A stretch of 64,000 nt of DNA from Owenia fusiformis (GCA_903813345.2 CAIIXF020000011.1:29754166-29818165), one strand, 5' to 3'; numbered from the stretch's first letter, positions 1-12,924 are shown. Translations and numbers: made by a program. Notes: generated by a model from the sequence alone, not told the origin.

Positions 1-3000
1 GTTGATTAAAGCCAATATTGTTTCAAAAATGATTGTCGATCACACTTAGAAATGTTTTCAATTTGGTGGTGACAAAAATAAATGCATGCCGTCCTACACT
101 TGATATTGTGACAAGTGAGTGGATAACAGCAAAATCATAACATGGTGAACATGACATATTCAGTGACCATGAAACTATGGAGGTTGAAGAACTATGACAT
201 TAACTTCACAAAAAGACAACCAGATCAATACAAATTCACTTTTGTAAACGATTAAGAAGAAAGTGTTTCCAAAATTAGATTATTTTCTACTCATACGTGA
301 AGATAATTTCACAGTGACATATATCTCACTCCAGATTTTAATTAATTAAGGAGAAATAACCAGGCTGAGCTGCACTTTAGAAGGGCAAGTAGGAGATCAT
401 TCCGCTATGTACCTTATAAACCTTACTGTTATTAAGATTATGTCAGACTAGTCAGATTTACCAAAAAATTGAAAATGAGATAAGAAACAAATGTCAAAGA
501 ATGTTGCTAACTTCATTAGGGAGGAAGAGATCAATAATGAATTTGTCCCTGAAAATGATTTCAAAATATTCAAATTTTGTGTATATGGGGGAAGGGTAGA
601 AGTTAAATCATAACAAAATTGATTTTGATTTTCTACAAATGTCAATTGTTGGCACCATCCCTGATGAAACCTACACCCTAGACTCAAATTAGGACATAGG
701 AAAATCTTATTTTGGAGGAGACGAATCAAAATTGAATAAGGAGCTGAAGACAGGACCTGTCATCCTTGACGCTTGTTAAGATTAAATAAGACTCTTAAGC
801 ACAGAACCTCAGAATCATCAGATATATATGTCAGACACTAGGTAGACAAGGGGAAGATTGAACAGAGCATTTAATGATGCAACCAATCAGGGATCTAGAT
901 AAGCCAAATAATTATTAGCCAAGGTGGCTTATATTTTCTAAAAAATATTAGCCACCCTGAAAAATTATTAGCCAAATTATTTTTATCAAATGATAAAAAG
1001 CGTATTTCCATCAAATTTCACATATCCCACTTACACAACTTTGTGCCTTCTAATAGGGTTGGAAAGACCTAAATGGTTCCGGTAAAAGGAAATGCTTAGA
1101 CTACCACCTTCGTCTGTATTCTCATGAGCTAGTTTTCGAATATAGCACATTGTTAATCAATGTAATCATATTTTTTACATCTTTCTTTATCTGATGTGAA
1201 ATAACTAGCTATGATATTGCTTAACATGCCAGAAATCACCATATTATTATTTGAAGCGTTTTTAGAAAATATTGAATTTAGCAGGACAAACAGACAGAAT
1301 GAATGTAACAGAAAAACAAACGAAACAGGTTTGCAAATATGAGCTTATGTAAAATTTACGTTGACCCGAAAACAAGTTTTGGCGTATCAACTGGTTCATT
1401 AAAATACCGAACGCAACAGTTCTTATGAAGTTGCCCTGTGTTAAACTTCCATCGAAACAATTGTGGCATCTCGTGGGTGAAATTACTAAAATCACAAAAG
1501 TTGAGAACGGATAATATATCTGTTTCTCAGGTAGTTTTGCCACCTTATATTCGCCAGGTGCTAAAAATATTCGCAATTGGCGAATGGGACGGCTTATCAA
1601 GACCTCTGAATCAATCTAGTAATGAGTGTTATACAGTATAGTTGCTACCCATACTCTTAATTAAATCATAAATCCCATCCTCAAATTTATGATTTTAAGA
1701 GTACTCTCATACATCATTATAAGGTATCTCAGTTTGCAGAAAAGAATAAAAACAGGAGTTCATTACGCTAAAAGCAGAATTAAAAATGCTCTCAAGCGAT
1801 AGAAAAATACACAGATTCAGTTTTTACTATAATTGTATTATTGTTATTAACTTTTTTGTTATGAAGTACTCGATATACATTTGAATGTTCTTATACTAAC
1901 CCTATTTGTTGAGGAATACAATTGTTTTCTCAGGAATTCAAATTAGGACATCCATCAATTTATCATTATCTTACTAATTTCTAGATTACTATTATATTTG
2001 GCATTATTAAACAAAAATGTTATAACTAAATCTCATGCATATAAAATTCCCATGACAATTGTAGAAAATTTTATGATCTCTATATGGCGTGTCCGGTTTT
2101 TACAGGCCATAGAGTCACCGTAGAAATAATAATTTAGAGTTATAACTGTTTTCTTTTCTACTGTCACGAGTGCAGCCAAAAGGTTCAACTTTAATTCAAC
2201 ACAAAACTACCTTTGCTGGCAGTGTTATTCAAAACACTATACCCCGACAGTCAAAAAGGAAAAGAATCAACAGTAAAGAGTTCAAAATGACCCATTGATG
2301 GTCCATGGATAAAAAGAAAAGATTTATTCATTATAATAAGTCATAATAAAAATGCAAAATAATCTGACATATTTCCAGATTACTTCATGATCAGAATCCT
2401 GAATCCAGAATTATACAGGAAAAATAGTTTCATCCAGTGTTTCTTAAGAAGCTTTTAGCTTTTGTAAATGTGTGATTAATGCATGAACAGTGAAACCTGT
2501 AAAATAAAAATGCTTTTTAGTCAGTGAATGTACTTGAAGTGAATTGAAATGGATGACAAGAAAAACAACTAAGCCAAGCAGAAATGAATCAGGATATATT
2601 CCAGTTACTAAGTAGCAAGTCCTGTTGGGCAAAAGTCTGGATTCCTTCAGGGCTAATCATATAGAAGTCAGCAAATTAAATCATGCAACATCATATGAGT
2701 TTAATTCTTTAAGGCTTCTCTGCCATCATATGGCAGTTATCTGATACAACCAACTCAAATCCTAGGGACCAGTCACTCTGAATAATGGAAAAAAGACCTA
2801 CCATCTGTAAAAAGTGAAGGTGAACATTTCCCTAACATGAATGATTAATTAAATTAAATGACATTATACAAATTGTATTAAATTTGTTTTTTTTACATTG
2901 GATTGATCAATTAACCTGTATTATAAAGTTTAATTGGGGGTAATCTAAGGGAATAAGAGTAGGTATCATTGTTTATAATATCAGACATTTTCCTTTTCAA

Positions 3001-3352
3001 GGATGTGAAAATAAGGATTACCGGCTTTTTACAATGCATGATGTCTTCAGGGTTTGTATTAGAAGATCTATATATCATCTTTATAGTATTTCCAGTTATC
3101 AATCCATTATCATTATCATACGTCCTTTAATCTTTTTTTTGTACTAAAATTGAATCAAAACTTTAAGGACTGAGAAATTAAGTGTAACGCGTATAACTTT
3201 TAATAATAAAATGGCAAAATCAAGTGAAACTTATCAGTTGGCATTAGTCGACTTCCACTCCCCTAAAAATGTTTGACAAACCTAACTCCCCCATTTGAGT
3301 ACATGTTAAAGCTTACATTAAATAAGTTCATAGTCTGGTAATATTAAATCTA
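1..3352. other. No gene seen
   Basis: A+T-rich sequence. A cluster of TTAGCCA repeats lies at about 905-955, and a dyad ATTCGCCA/TGGCGAAT at about 1548-1585. The frames at 448-729 (-), 1262-1600 (-) and 1438-1641 (+) overlap in opposite frames or lack any recognisable domain, and I see no splice signals that support them. Confidence 0.6.
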
Positions 3353-3489
3353 TTTATTAATGTTCATTGTCACAGACTTTATTACAATTTTAGTTATTTC
3401 TATTTTTTAGTGATCATGAATGCAGTTTACATTCGAAACGTCTAAAACAAAAAATTGTAATAAAGTTCGTGACAATGAACATTAATAAA
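3353..3489. repeat. Hairpin MITE with ~38-bp arms
   Basis: The arms run about 3353-3391 and 3451-3489. They begin and end with TTTATTAATGTTCATTGTCA in inverted form and differ at only about two positions. The spacer contains GAATGCAGTTTACATTC, itself a small dyad. The 150-codon frame starting at 3489 begins at the edge of this hairpin. Confidence 0.85.
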
Positions 3490-3820
3490 TGCATGCTAAA
3501 GCTTCTCCACTTCTTATTCTTATTTGCATTCTGCACTCTTCAGGGGTTTCATTAGCAGCAGGCAATAGGCAATTTTCACCAGTTGTTTTCACAAAATCCC
3601 CTGTTGATTTCCTGTCATCTCCATTTATTTGGCCTGTTGTGAGAAATTCTAGTGAAACCCCTGCTCTAATGGTAACTTTTTTTTATCATATATGCCCAGG
3701 GCCTTTAATGCAATTATACCCTTTTTACATAAGTCAACTTAAGTGTCTCCCTCTGAGAGGTGCTATTGAATGTGGTAAAGGATACTATAACTCAATAATC
3801 TCTAGCTGTGACAAGATTTG

Positions 3821-4031
3821 CAGGCCCGTAGCCAGAATTTGCCAAGGGGGTTCAGTTTTCAAAAATTTCCAGGGAGGTTCACTTTTGACAATTTTGGTCC
3901 AAATATTACTAAAATCACTTGAGAAGTGCTCAAAATTGTGAAAAACTGCATGATTTTGAAAGAATTTTAGGCCAGGGGGGGGGAGTTTCGTCCGAACACT
4001 GCGAACCCCCACCCTGGCTACGGGCCTGACT
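3821..4031. mobile_element. MITE with CAGGCCCGTAGCCAG terminal inverted repeats
   Basis: The ends CAGGCCCGTAGCCAG and CTGGCTACGGGCCTG are perfect 15-bp inverted repeats. A G run and GGGGGTTC/GAACCCCC blocks lie next to the ends. The flanks ATTTG and ACTTG may be a slightly decayed 5-bp duplication. A second copy in the other orientation lies at 35736-35883. The frames at 3489-3941 (+) and 3785-4114 (-) run into or through this element. Confidence 0.8.
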
Positions 4032-4777
4032 TGGAAACTGTTTGACCATTTAATGTTAGAATCTGGATGCCTCAGATAACAATCCTCTTGGGAGATTTTT
4101 GCAATGGAATCCAATAAGGGATGATGTCAAATCAGTTGCATGGAAAACAGTTGTAGGTGGAAGCTAGTTTCATTATTGTTTAATGGATATTTAAAATCTT
4201 GATTTGGTTTTGTATTTATCTGAAATCAATTCAAGCTTCCCATGCAATCATCATTGCTCCCTTCTCCTATAAATCAACTTATTCTGATATTCCAGAACTA
4301 TTGCATTCTGGAAACTGACATGAGAAATCATAATCATACATATAAAAAAAATCATACATATGTAATCATAGAAAAAAGGATTTCAAATAATAAGGGTTGT
4401 GTATGATTTAATAACCAGCCGAAAGGACATGTTTAAAAATAATCAGAGAGTGTTTTCAAGAACCAGGAAATTACTCACTTGAAAGTTATATTATCTACAA
4501 CTTTTCTTGTAAGGACAAGGTGCAATTATTGGCAAATATCCCTATGGTCAAAATGAATCATTCGTAGGTGTAACATGAAGAATAAAATGTCATATAATAC
4601 TTTGGAAAATATTAAAGTGCTCGGACACACATAAGCTGAGATAGGGATCATTTCGTTCGGTAAGGTTGTATTAACTTACATGGGGCTGTGCACCATTGAC
4701 TTAGCATGAGGATATCAGCAGATCCCAATAGAGGCCATTGGTTTCAATTGATTATCACAGAAATACCAAAAATACAC

Positions 4778-4880
4778 TATGACCTGAATCGATTGCAAAC
4801 TTAATAATTTCACAATACGACACAAATGGTTTATCTCATCAAATGTGCAAATATGAAGTTTGCAATCGATTCAGGTCATA
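4778..4880. repeat. Perfect 25-bp inverted repeat with a 53-base spacer
   Basis: Arms 4778-4802 and 4856-4880 are exact inverted copies; the core is GAATCGATTGCAAACTT. TA occurs at both outer edges, so it may be a 99-bp mariner-type MITE. No coding frame is present. Confidence 0.9.
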
Positions 4881-5741
4881 CTTAAAATTAAAAGATTGTA
4901 CATTTTTTCATCATTTTTTCCCTACAAAATGGCTATAGAAAAATGCTCCAAAAACAACTTTTACACTTATCAAATATCATACAAGTTTGTAAAACCAAAG
5001 ATTATACTATTATATTTCATTATGTAGTAACATATTTGGATAAGATGCAGGGATGCGTAGGATGTAAATAGATTTTGACAGACACAAAAATACTTCCTGG
5101 TTTGGAATCTATGCCTCTACACTTCATGATTGAATTATGACCCTAATAAGTGGCCTATACATCAATACAGTGCTGAATATAGGTCAACGAGATACTAGTG
5201 TGCATATAAATGTAATAATTGAAGCAGGAATACTCATTTTGAAAAATCAGATGAATTATTTTTTTCCCATGGGGAGATCCCAATGGCGGGTGTATAAGGT
5301 CCTTTGTATTTCATCCCATCATAATTTATTTCAAATAAATCAGTAAGCAGAAAGGAATATGTTCCGACAATGTTTCAATACTGGTCAATGCTCAACATAA
5401 ACGATGATGTCAGAGGAAATGACTATCTAAAGAAAATCGTCTGAATTTCTGGCAACAACAAGCTCTGGTTGGCTTGCTGAGTTCAGAGGTTTCTATTAAA
5501 ATTAAAGAGTATAGATGAAGCTCTCTTTTAAGACGCAAATAAAAAATGCAAAATGTACTTATTTATTAAAAAATACAGGGATTTTATAACAAGTTCACAT
5601 TTTGGGCGTGTCTGTATGTGGTGGGCCTTATAACATTTAAAATTACCTGGTAAGTTGATATTTGGCTCAAAGGTAGCCTGCACTAGTACATTAGCCTTCT
5701 ATGCACCCAATCAATCATAGCGACATTAATGAAATCTGCTA

Positions 5742-6270
5742 CTGTACTCCGGGTATTGTTCGCATGCGATTTAATTTCACTTTGTTCGCGAATGTAGTAA
5801 AATCGTGAACATTTATTGTAGCGAAATTTCTCTTTTAAATCCCCAGGGATTTGACCCGGGACTTTTGAAATGTTTCGTTCGGTGTAAAACGTTTCGTCCA
5901 GTGTTGTTGGACGATAATTAAAAAAGGCCTAAAATGTCTGACATTTTGAATTGGCTTATTAAGCCAACAAAGGCAAGAACTGTTGACGACAATGATATCC
6001 TACAAATTGAAGTTGAAAAAGCCATTCAAGAATATTCAAATAAATGCCCTAGCAAGACCAAGGAGAGGTTCCATGTTAACACAGTACTTAGATGGCAGTG
6101 TAAACACCCTGAACATTACACAAAGGAACAATATTCAAGAACAATACACTAATATACTTGTATATGGAGTTTACAGAGCTGGAAGAAAAAAATCAACTTG
6201 TGCAATCCGCGAAATGTCATCAACTCAAATCCGCGGAATTAAATAGCCGTGAAATTTACCAGGAGTACAG
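5742..6270. mobile_element. TA-flanked TIR element with a remnant frame
   Basis: The termini CTGTACTCCGGGTA and TACCAGGAGTACAG are inverted, with one difference in 14. Both are flanked by TA (5740-5741 and 6271-6272). Subterminal TTCGCGAATG and ATCCGCGGAAT stretches are CpG-rich against the local background. The TA flanks suggest a Tc1/mariner-type or related element; the 529-bp length means it is non-autonomous. Confidence 0.75.
5934..6152 (+). pseudogene. Remnant reading frame inside the TA-flanked element
   Basis: The 72-codon frame begins at ATG 5934 (MSDILNWLIKPTKARTVDDN) and ends in NTVLRWQCKHPEHYTKEQYS plus a few residues. A second frame (5983-6246) overlaps it and stays open to near the right end, so a frameshift may split one older frame. 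The middle looks helical and charged, and there is one Cys-His pair (QCKHPEH). I recognise no family. Its position in a TIR element suggests either the N-terminus of a lost transposase or a captured fragment. Confidence 0.35.
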
Positions 6271-6671
6271 TATTTGACATAGTTCTGAAAAACTTTTTCA
6301 ACCAAAGTGCTAATTCAAACACAAATATTCATTAGATTCATATTTTTTAACACTAATAATTTTAGCGCTAATATCAAAATACTCTAAATTCTGGACATAA
6401 TTATATACATGACATGATTCATAGGCTTTCAATATGTAAAAAATAAAATATCTAATCATTGATATACTAAATAGATTTTCAATCCCAGACATCCAGTTCA
6501 GAAATGTAAATGTAATCCCCAGGGATGATAATCTGATAATTCAGTCATAAATCGCAGAGGAACTCATATAATAAAATAAGCTGGAGTTTCTTTTATTTCC
6601 ATACAATATTATTGTATATATCAGGTTTAATTACTGGATTCCTTCAATTCTATACTGTTCAACAAACAAAC

Positions 6672-6714
6672 ACATATATGTATATATATTATATATGTAT
6701 ATATATGTATTATA
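6672..6714 (+). repeat. (TA)n-rich microsatellite
   Basis: Alternating TATA and GTATATA units form an A+T simple repeat of about 40 bp. Confidence 0.8.
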
Positions 6715-6980
6715 GAAGAGTATTTCATAATTTTTTATATACACATCATGCCCACATCAAATCATCTGAAAACTTTTAGATTTCTAGCTTCTAGAGGCAA
6801 AAGTGACCAACCAGAAGCAACCTGTCACAGGTACTATAAACAGTGTTTAATTGGAGCATATCCAGAATAAAACTATACTTTTATATGACTGTGTCTTAAT
6901 CTCATTGTTTTCTAATCTTATACAATCGCATTAATGACTGCTTGCATATTCAAAACTAAAAAATGCTTTTTCAATAAAGA

Positions 6981-7155
6981 CTAAGCTTGTATTCGCAAAT
7001 GCAACTTTCGGCTGTCGGCTACAGGAATAACCTACTATTCTATGGGCAATTTATCTAAATTATAAATAATACCTGCCACCATTCCATACTTAAATGAGTA
7101 GTAGATTAATCTGTTAGCCAATAGCTGAAAGTTGAATTCGCGAATACAAGCTTAG
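6981..7155. mobile_element. MITE with ~44-bp imperfect terminal inverted repeats
   Basis: The ends CTAAGCTTGTATTCGC and GCGAATACAAGCTTAG are exact for 16 bp. Similarity continues inward for about 44 bp with roughly six mismatches. The total length is about 175 bp. GAC just outside the TAAGCTTG core on both sides may be a 3-bp duplication. Confidence 0.75.
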
Positions 7156-7159
7156 ACAT

Positions 7160-7995
7160 TCCAAGTCTGTTGAGTCACAACAAAGACAAAGCAGTATTTC
7201 TGTTGATGCTATGTCAAAGTGAAAATCAAGTAAAAGATTATTGTATTATGGCACTTTAAAGTGCAATAAGACGACTATTATTTCAGCCCATTTACTATTT
7301 AGGGATCGTGTCAACAGTTGTAGAAAAGATTATAATTTATTAACCCCTTCCTCCACAATATAACATTATTTGAAAAATTGCCTTTCATTTAAAAAACAAC
7401 ATGTTTTTTGAATGAAATCATTATTTTCCCATTCCCATTAACTTTTGCTTTCGCAACTGTTGACAACTGTAGACCACCCTTAAAACTGAAATAGACTAAA
7501 CTAGACAAATAATCTTTCAGAGAATACAAATGCTATGTGTTAATTGAAAAAATTTGACAAGATGAAAGTGTATATTAACTCAATAAAGGAATAGCTTTAA
7601 CATTTACCACCTGGTGCATCTAGTAGTAATTATATGTTGGCAATATTTCATTAACCGCATCACTTCTTGCTGCTCAACATGTAATCATGGTCACACAATA
7701 ATGGAACTCGCTAATTTCTATCTTAAAGCTGCTGTTTGCCCCGAAACGCAATGATGGGTTGTTCCGGGGGTGAACTTAATGATTTTGAGCTTAATGAAAA
7801 ATTATACAATGATGAACAAATGGGGCAAATCTCGTGTTAAAAGACTCAAGATAAATGTGTCATTATAAAGATTGTTCTTTGAATTGCTTTGATTGCCAGC
7901 ATCGATATGATATTTGGAAGGTTTCTAAATTTAGAACATAACGTCACTACCAAATTATAACACTTAAAATAAGTAGCGTTTAATTACTCATCTTG
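7160..7995. other. No gene seen
   Basis: A+T-rich, without repeats or open frames of note. A slightly G+C-richer patch around 7735-7770 (TGCCCCGAAACGCAATGATG) has no feature that I can name. Confidence 0.6.
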
Positions 7996-8003
7996 TTCGT
8001 ACT

Positions 8004-8081
8004 AAACTGGTAGCTCAGCGGTGGAATGCTCCCTGAGTACGCAGGGGGCCCGGGTTCGACCCCAGCGCAAACCTTTTTTTT
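8004..8081 (+). pseudogene. tRNA-like pseudogene with Pol III boxes and terminator
   Basis: There is an A box TAGCTCAGCGG, a B box GGTTCGACCCC at tRNA spacing, and a T8 run at about 8074-8081. The anticodon stem CCCTG/CAGGG encloses a 6-base loop instead of 7. Only three of five T-stem pairs form, and the acceptor strands do not pair. It is therefore a decayed tRNA copy or a SINE head, not a working tRNA. Confidence 0.5.
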
Positions 8082-8084
8082 AAA

Positions 8085-9135
8085 ACTAAATCATTGTGCT
8101 TTGATATTACGCAGAAATAAACAATTTTTAGTTACACCAACTTTATACTAGAGCTTGAAAATGTAAAAATAATATATGTCAACATATTCCGTTTTGGAGC
8201 GATGTGCAGGTTTAAGTGAGATCCGTTTTAAGAAATAACCTAACAAACAATCTTGGAAGTAAACTTTATATGAACTCCAGAAAATAAATTTATTTTGATC
8301 TTATATGACATTTATATAGCAGATTTAATGCAGCATCATTCATCAATGTTCTATCATGAAAAATAAAATATGTAAATATTTATTCAATTTATCACTGATA
8401 TTCAAGTCTTGACAATATTGAATAATAAATATAATTGGTTTTACAAACAATAAATGTTTCTTTTAAGCTGCTCATTTAACTGACATCTTATGTAAATCAA
8501 TAACAGTCAAATCAAACTTCAGACATTTCTCATCAATCTTTCATAAACTTATCTCAATATATAACTCATCAAAGTAATTCTATACATTATGTTTAAAAAC
8601 ATACAAAGTTTGGTAAAAATCAGACAATGAATTTCAAGAAACCTTGATGCTGCGTTTTTGATGCACCCACGACGGTGGTGCATTGAGTAATAGGTAATGA
8701 GATCCCAAAGGTATCAAGAAAAAAAGAACAAAAAGCCCCGTAGCAGAAATTACATAGTCGCATGTCTTCAACAAAAAAACTCATCCAAGTGCACCAACAC
8801 TCACATAATTCTTTTGAAAGACATCACGGTTAATTGCAATCAAACTCCTGTGGTGCACTAGCAACAAGCCATAAATTATCCCTTAATGCTGACACATTTT
8901 TGATTTTGCCTTGTTGTCACATTCACAATGAACAAAATGGTAGACTAATATGATTTGCTCCCGATTTCCCTAAGTCACCAAAGATCAGTTCAACTCTAAT
9001 TATTACATATGATACATATGTAAGAGTTACTTTTTTATATCATCCCACGTTTGTTTAAACATATTTTGTTAGGTCCGATGGCTAATAGTAAAGTTAGAAA
9101 AACATTGCCCATGTTCTATGTTTAATCTTACTCTA
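8085..9135. other. No gene seen
   Basis: A+T-rich DNA. The only structure noted is a small dyad, ATGCACC/GGTGCAT, at about 8661-8682. Confidence 0.6.
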
Positions 9136-9139
9136 CATG

Positions 9140-10426
9140 CAGGGGCAGATCTGGGAACTAACAAGCGGGGGGGGGGACCCAAATTTCTGCTCTGAGAAAA
9201 AAACCTCCGCGCCTGCACAGATAAAAATTTTGGGCCCTAAAAACCAAATTTTGAAATTTTGAGGCCCATTTCCTTCAAAATTTGGCCTAAAATTACAAAA
9301 TAACTAATGACCCGAAAAGGCCCACTTTTTAGGGCCTTAAGGCGACGCTATATTAAATAAAAAGTACAAAAAATGACTGCCATATTTTTTTGATAAAGAC
9401 ACATGTTTTTAAAATCTGTTTACCTTGTATATGAATTGTGTATCTTGACTAATGAAACATGTCAAAGTTAACATCACACAAAAACGCATTTTTCCAAACT
9501 ATGAATTGGAGGTGCATGGATCCCCAAAGCTAGCATGAAGAGTGCGAAGTGAGGCTAATTTTTGAAAGTTTCAAGGAGTAGCCTTGCAACAGTCACACAT
9601 TTGCAAGAGTCTAAAATTTCCACAAATCATCTTACCTTTCCCAGGAACAACGAAGGAGCATGAAAATGTGCACTTCTTGCATTGTTAGAGTATAATAAAG
9701 CTCAAACCATTGTAAATTCCAAATATTTCATGTCCACATTTTGTTTGCCGGAACTACTTCTAGACTTCCTGATTAATCCTCATGCAAGTTTTGTGACTAC
9801 ACCAAGTGGCATGGATTATCACTTGTATGTTTTATCTATTACAGTGTAATTTCATGATAGATACATGATAGAGGCTTTATGAATGATAAACAATGGAAAC
9901 ATGAATGAAGATAACTCTGGACTAAAAAATAGTTCCAGGAAACAAAATGGTGGACATGAAATATTTAGAATTCACAATGGTTTGAGCTTTATTATACTCT
10001 AACAATGCAAGAAGTACACATTTTCGTGCTCCTTCGTTGTTCCTTGGTAAGGTAAGACTATATCTGGAAATTTTGAATTCTTGCAAATGTGTGTCTGTTG
10101 CAAGGCTACTCCTTGAAACTTTCAAAAAATAGCCTCACTTCGCACTCTTCATGCTAGCTTTTGGGAGCCATACACCTCCAATTCATAGTTATGAAAAATG
10201 CGTTTAAATGTGAGGTTTTCTTTTATGTGTCTCTTAAGTCAGGAAATGCATTCACATACAAGGAAAACAGTGTACAAAATCTTCTGACTTTATCAAAAAA
10301 ATATGGCTCCCATGTTTTTGTACTTTTGATTAACTTAAATGTCACCTTAAGGCTTTTCTTGGGCCCAATTTTTTTTCTGCGCCCAATAAAGGGGGGGGGG
10401 GACTGCCCCCCTCAGATCTGCCAGTG
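9140..10426. mobile_element. Foldback-type DNA element with ~500-600-bp inverted arms
   Basis: The ends CAGGGGCAGATCTG (9140) and CAGATCTGCCAGTG (ending 10426) are inverted, and both are flanked directly by ACATG, a 5-bp target duplication. Almost the whole element is an imperfect inverted repeat: left arm to about 9770, right arm from about 9918, with a spacer of about 150 bp. Matching blocks include the region around 9523-9670 against 10020-10160 and 9365-9400 against 10290-10325. G runs lie next to both ends. The frames at 9922-10125 (-) and 10161-10427 (+) are arm sequence, not genes. Confidence 0.85.
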
Positions 10427-10974
10427 ACATGATTGATTAATTTGTAAAGTTCTGGTTAAAACGATCTATTTCAAATTCAAATATGGCTAAACGGTGATGG
10501 AATTGTGTGAATTCATGCTTACCATACGCTAAACAACAACAATACAACATATAAATAACAAAACAGGTACATATTTTACAATTGAAATGTCTTTATTATC
10601 AATACTATATTTGCAATAATTTCCTGGGATTTGTCGCGGACAATGACGCCTGGAATCTACTTTTCAAAGTCAATACTAAAAATTTAATCTTGATAAAGAA
10701 TTCTTAAAAGCATAGTTGTTCTTTTGTATATTATATGATAAAAATCAAGATTATTTTGACATACATCTTGTCAACTGAGAGGCAATTATGCAAAGAATCT
10801 ACCACATTGAATGACATTGAATGGCCATCAATAGCTGACATTAGATAAATAAATAATAAACAGGATATATCCTTTCTTTACTGTCTCATGATAACAGTGA
10901 CACATTTGCCATTGTGAAATTGTGTTATACCTTATCTTAGATTACAATTTATCTGATACAACCAAACCTGTATA

Positions 10975-11135
10975 CAGTGAACACCTATGGAGCCACAAAA
11001 TGTGTTCACTTTAAGTAGGTGTTCACTACACAGAGGCCATTTTATACAGAACACAGTGGAATATGTGGTAAGAAAAGGTGTTCACTAGGCACAAGTGCTC
11101 ACTAGAGTGAGGTGTTCACTAACAAAGGTGTACTG
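10975..11135. mobile_element. Mariner-type MITE with TA duplication
   Basis: CAGTGAACACCT (10975) and AGGTGTACTG (ending 11135) are imperfect inverted ends, flanked by TA on both sides. The interior repeats GGTGTTCACT several times in both orientations. It belongs to the same structural class as the element at 62615-62753. Confidence 0.7.
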
Positions 11136-11139
11136 TACA

Positions 11140-12820
11140 GTATTTGGAACTATTTGATTGGACAAAGAAAGGTAGAAACATGTTATCTTTCTGATACTCA
11201 TAGCATCTTTCTGTTTCACCTGAGGGCTGAGAAGAAATGAGATGTCATGATTTATCATGATGACATTTTATATATAGGGACATTTTCAATTTCAAGTTAC
11301 AATTTCAATAAAAATGGTAAGCTATTTTTCAAGTGAAATCTTGTGAACACCTTTTAATGTTTTAGTATGATGAATCTGATAATGAGGTTCAATCAAGACA
11401 TAGACCAGTAGAATGCAGGATGGATTAGTAGGGAAAGTGGCAAATTGAGATTAATTTATTAGCTCTCATCATTCTATTTTTACCATATACTAGTATTTCA
11501 CTATCTTCTATTCTAATTGAGTCATTAAATCAATTCCAATGGAGAACATCAGAGGATTATCCATTACTATCTCTATCTAGCAGAGTACAGATATGGAAAT
11601 GGCAGAGACTCAGTGAGGGGACAGACACATGTCTAATGGTGTTATGGTCAAACAGTGTCCTGGAGTCTCATTGGGATTAGCTAGTGATTTGTTTTTTGAT
11701 TAATATATATACCAATTGGTCAGTGAAAAATAGCTACCAGGCTTAATCATTTATCTTTTTGCTTGTTTTAATTAAGAAAGCTTCTTAGTTTTTTTTTTAG
11801 GATAGAAATATCCTCTATGGTTTAACAAATAGGAAGAGATATGAAACTTCACCTCAGCTTGATCAACTGATATAAAATATATATCCTAACCAATTCTTCA
11901 AATCACTCTAAATTTTATATCGATTAAGAATGGTCAAATAAAAAAATAAGCTAATTAAATCTACCTCATATTATGCACACTTACAAAATTTTCAGTAAAC
12001 AACCAATAATTTTCAACCAATGGTCACTGGTCAGTTCCCAAAGGCAACCTAATCTTTAACAAATATGCTGAGTTTCTTGAAATCTATATATATATATGTT
12101 TGCCATTAAGCCTCAACGGTAAACACGACAAAGTGATATTAACGTCCAATGGATTAGGCTATTAATCATACAAATAAGCAATAAATGAAAACAAGTGGCA
12201 AAAGTTGCACTTCTGAACTTTCATCCAAGATTGTATGGTAAATAATATTTGCACAAAGACAATGAATAATTGATTACCTGTCTCAAATATCTTAGACAAA
12301 CAAACTGAAGTCTGCAATTGAAGTCAAATTTAGTCCCAGGAATTTAGAAACAATAGACTGAATATATTGTGTCAGTTTATTGATCATCCAGTTTTGTAAA
12401 TTATTATATCATTGACTATATCCATTTCCAAGAGTTCAAATTTGTGTAATTAGGAAGGCTAGACGCATTGGCATCATTATTCCGAAATCCATTTCTCCAA
12501 AACCTAGTACATATACTGTACTCCAAAACTCTTTACTCTTAAACCCATACTCCAAAACCCAATACTCCAAAAAATAAAGTCATATACTAACAGAAAAAGA
12601 AAAAAGAAATCAAAATAGATAATGTATAGATTCTGTATGTTTTTATGATTTGAAATAGCTAGCCACACATGCAGCACAACATTGGAAAGCTTATCATGTC
12701 TTCTTCAATCTCCTTTCTTGAAGAATTGAATCAAATGTTCAGGAAGTGATTTCACAGTTCACATTTGCAACTGCTCCGTTATGGTGGACAAAACGAATTA
12801 AACATTTTTTATAAAAAAAT
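11140..12820. other. No gene seen; one half of a dispersed repeat pair
   Basis: TGATACTCATAGCATCTTTC at about 11192, followed by GGCTGAGAAGAAATGAGATG, matches a diverged copy at about 18739-18795. TCCAAAAC(C/T) repeats occur at 12495-12575. The rest is plain A+T-rich sequence. Confidence 0.6.
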
Positions 12821-12825
12821 CAAAA

Positions 12826-12882
12826 GACCCAATACATCAATATCTCATTATAAGACCCAATACATCAATATCTCATTATACC
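12826..12882 (+). repeat. Two tandem copies of a 28-29-bp unit
   Basis: AAGACCCAATACATCAATAT and the following TCTCATTAT occur twice in direct tandem. Confidence 0.9.
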
Positions 12883-12924
12883 TTCAAAGTAAATAAAGAA
12901 ATGGTACATTTTGGAGTATGATAC

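Noticed and set aside
448-729. Minus-strand frame of 93 codons.
   Set aside because: Composition typical of chance frames in A+T-rich DNA; no domain, promoter or splice support.
1262-1600. Minus-strand frame of 112 codons overlapping a plus-strand frame at 1438-1641.
   Set aside because: Opposite-strand overlap with no recognisable domain. The region has a TTCGCCA/TGGCGAA dyad and may be repeat-derived.
3489-3941. A 150-codon frame with a hydrophobic, signal-like start (MHAKASPLLILICILHSSGV).
   Set aside because: It begins at the edge of the hairpin MITE at 3353-3489 and ends inside the CAGGCCCGTAG MITE; no domain and no splice signals.
12560-12610. Acceptor-like pyrimidine tract on the minus strand (TTTCTTTTTCTGTTAG).
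   Set aside because: It is followed by TTTGGAGTA simple repeats, with no coding frame.
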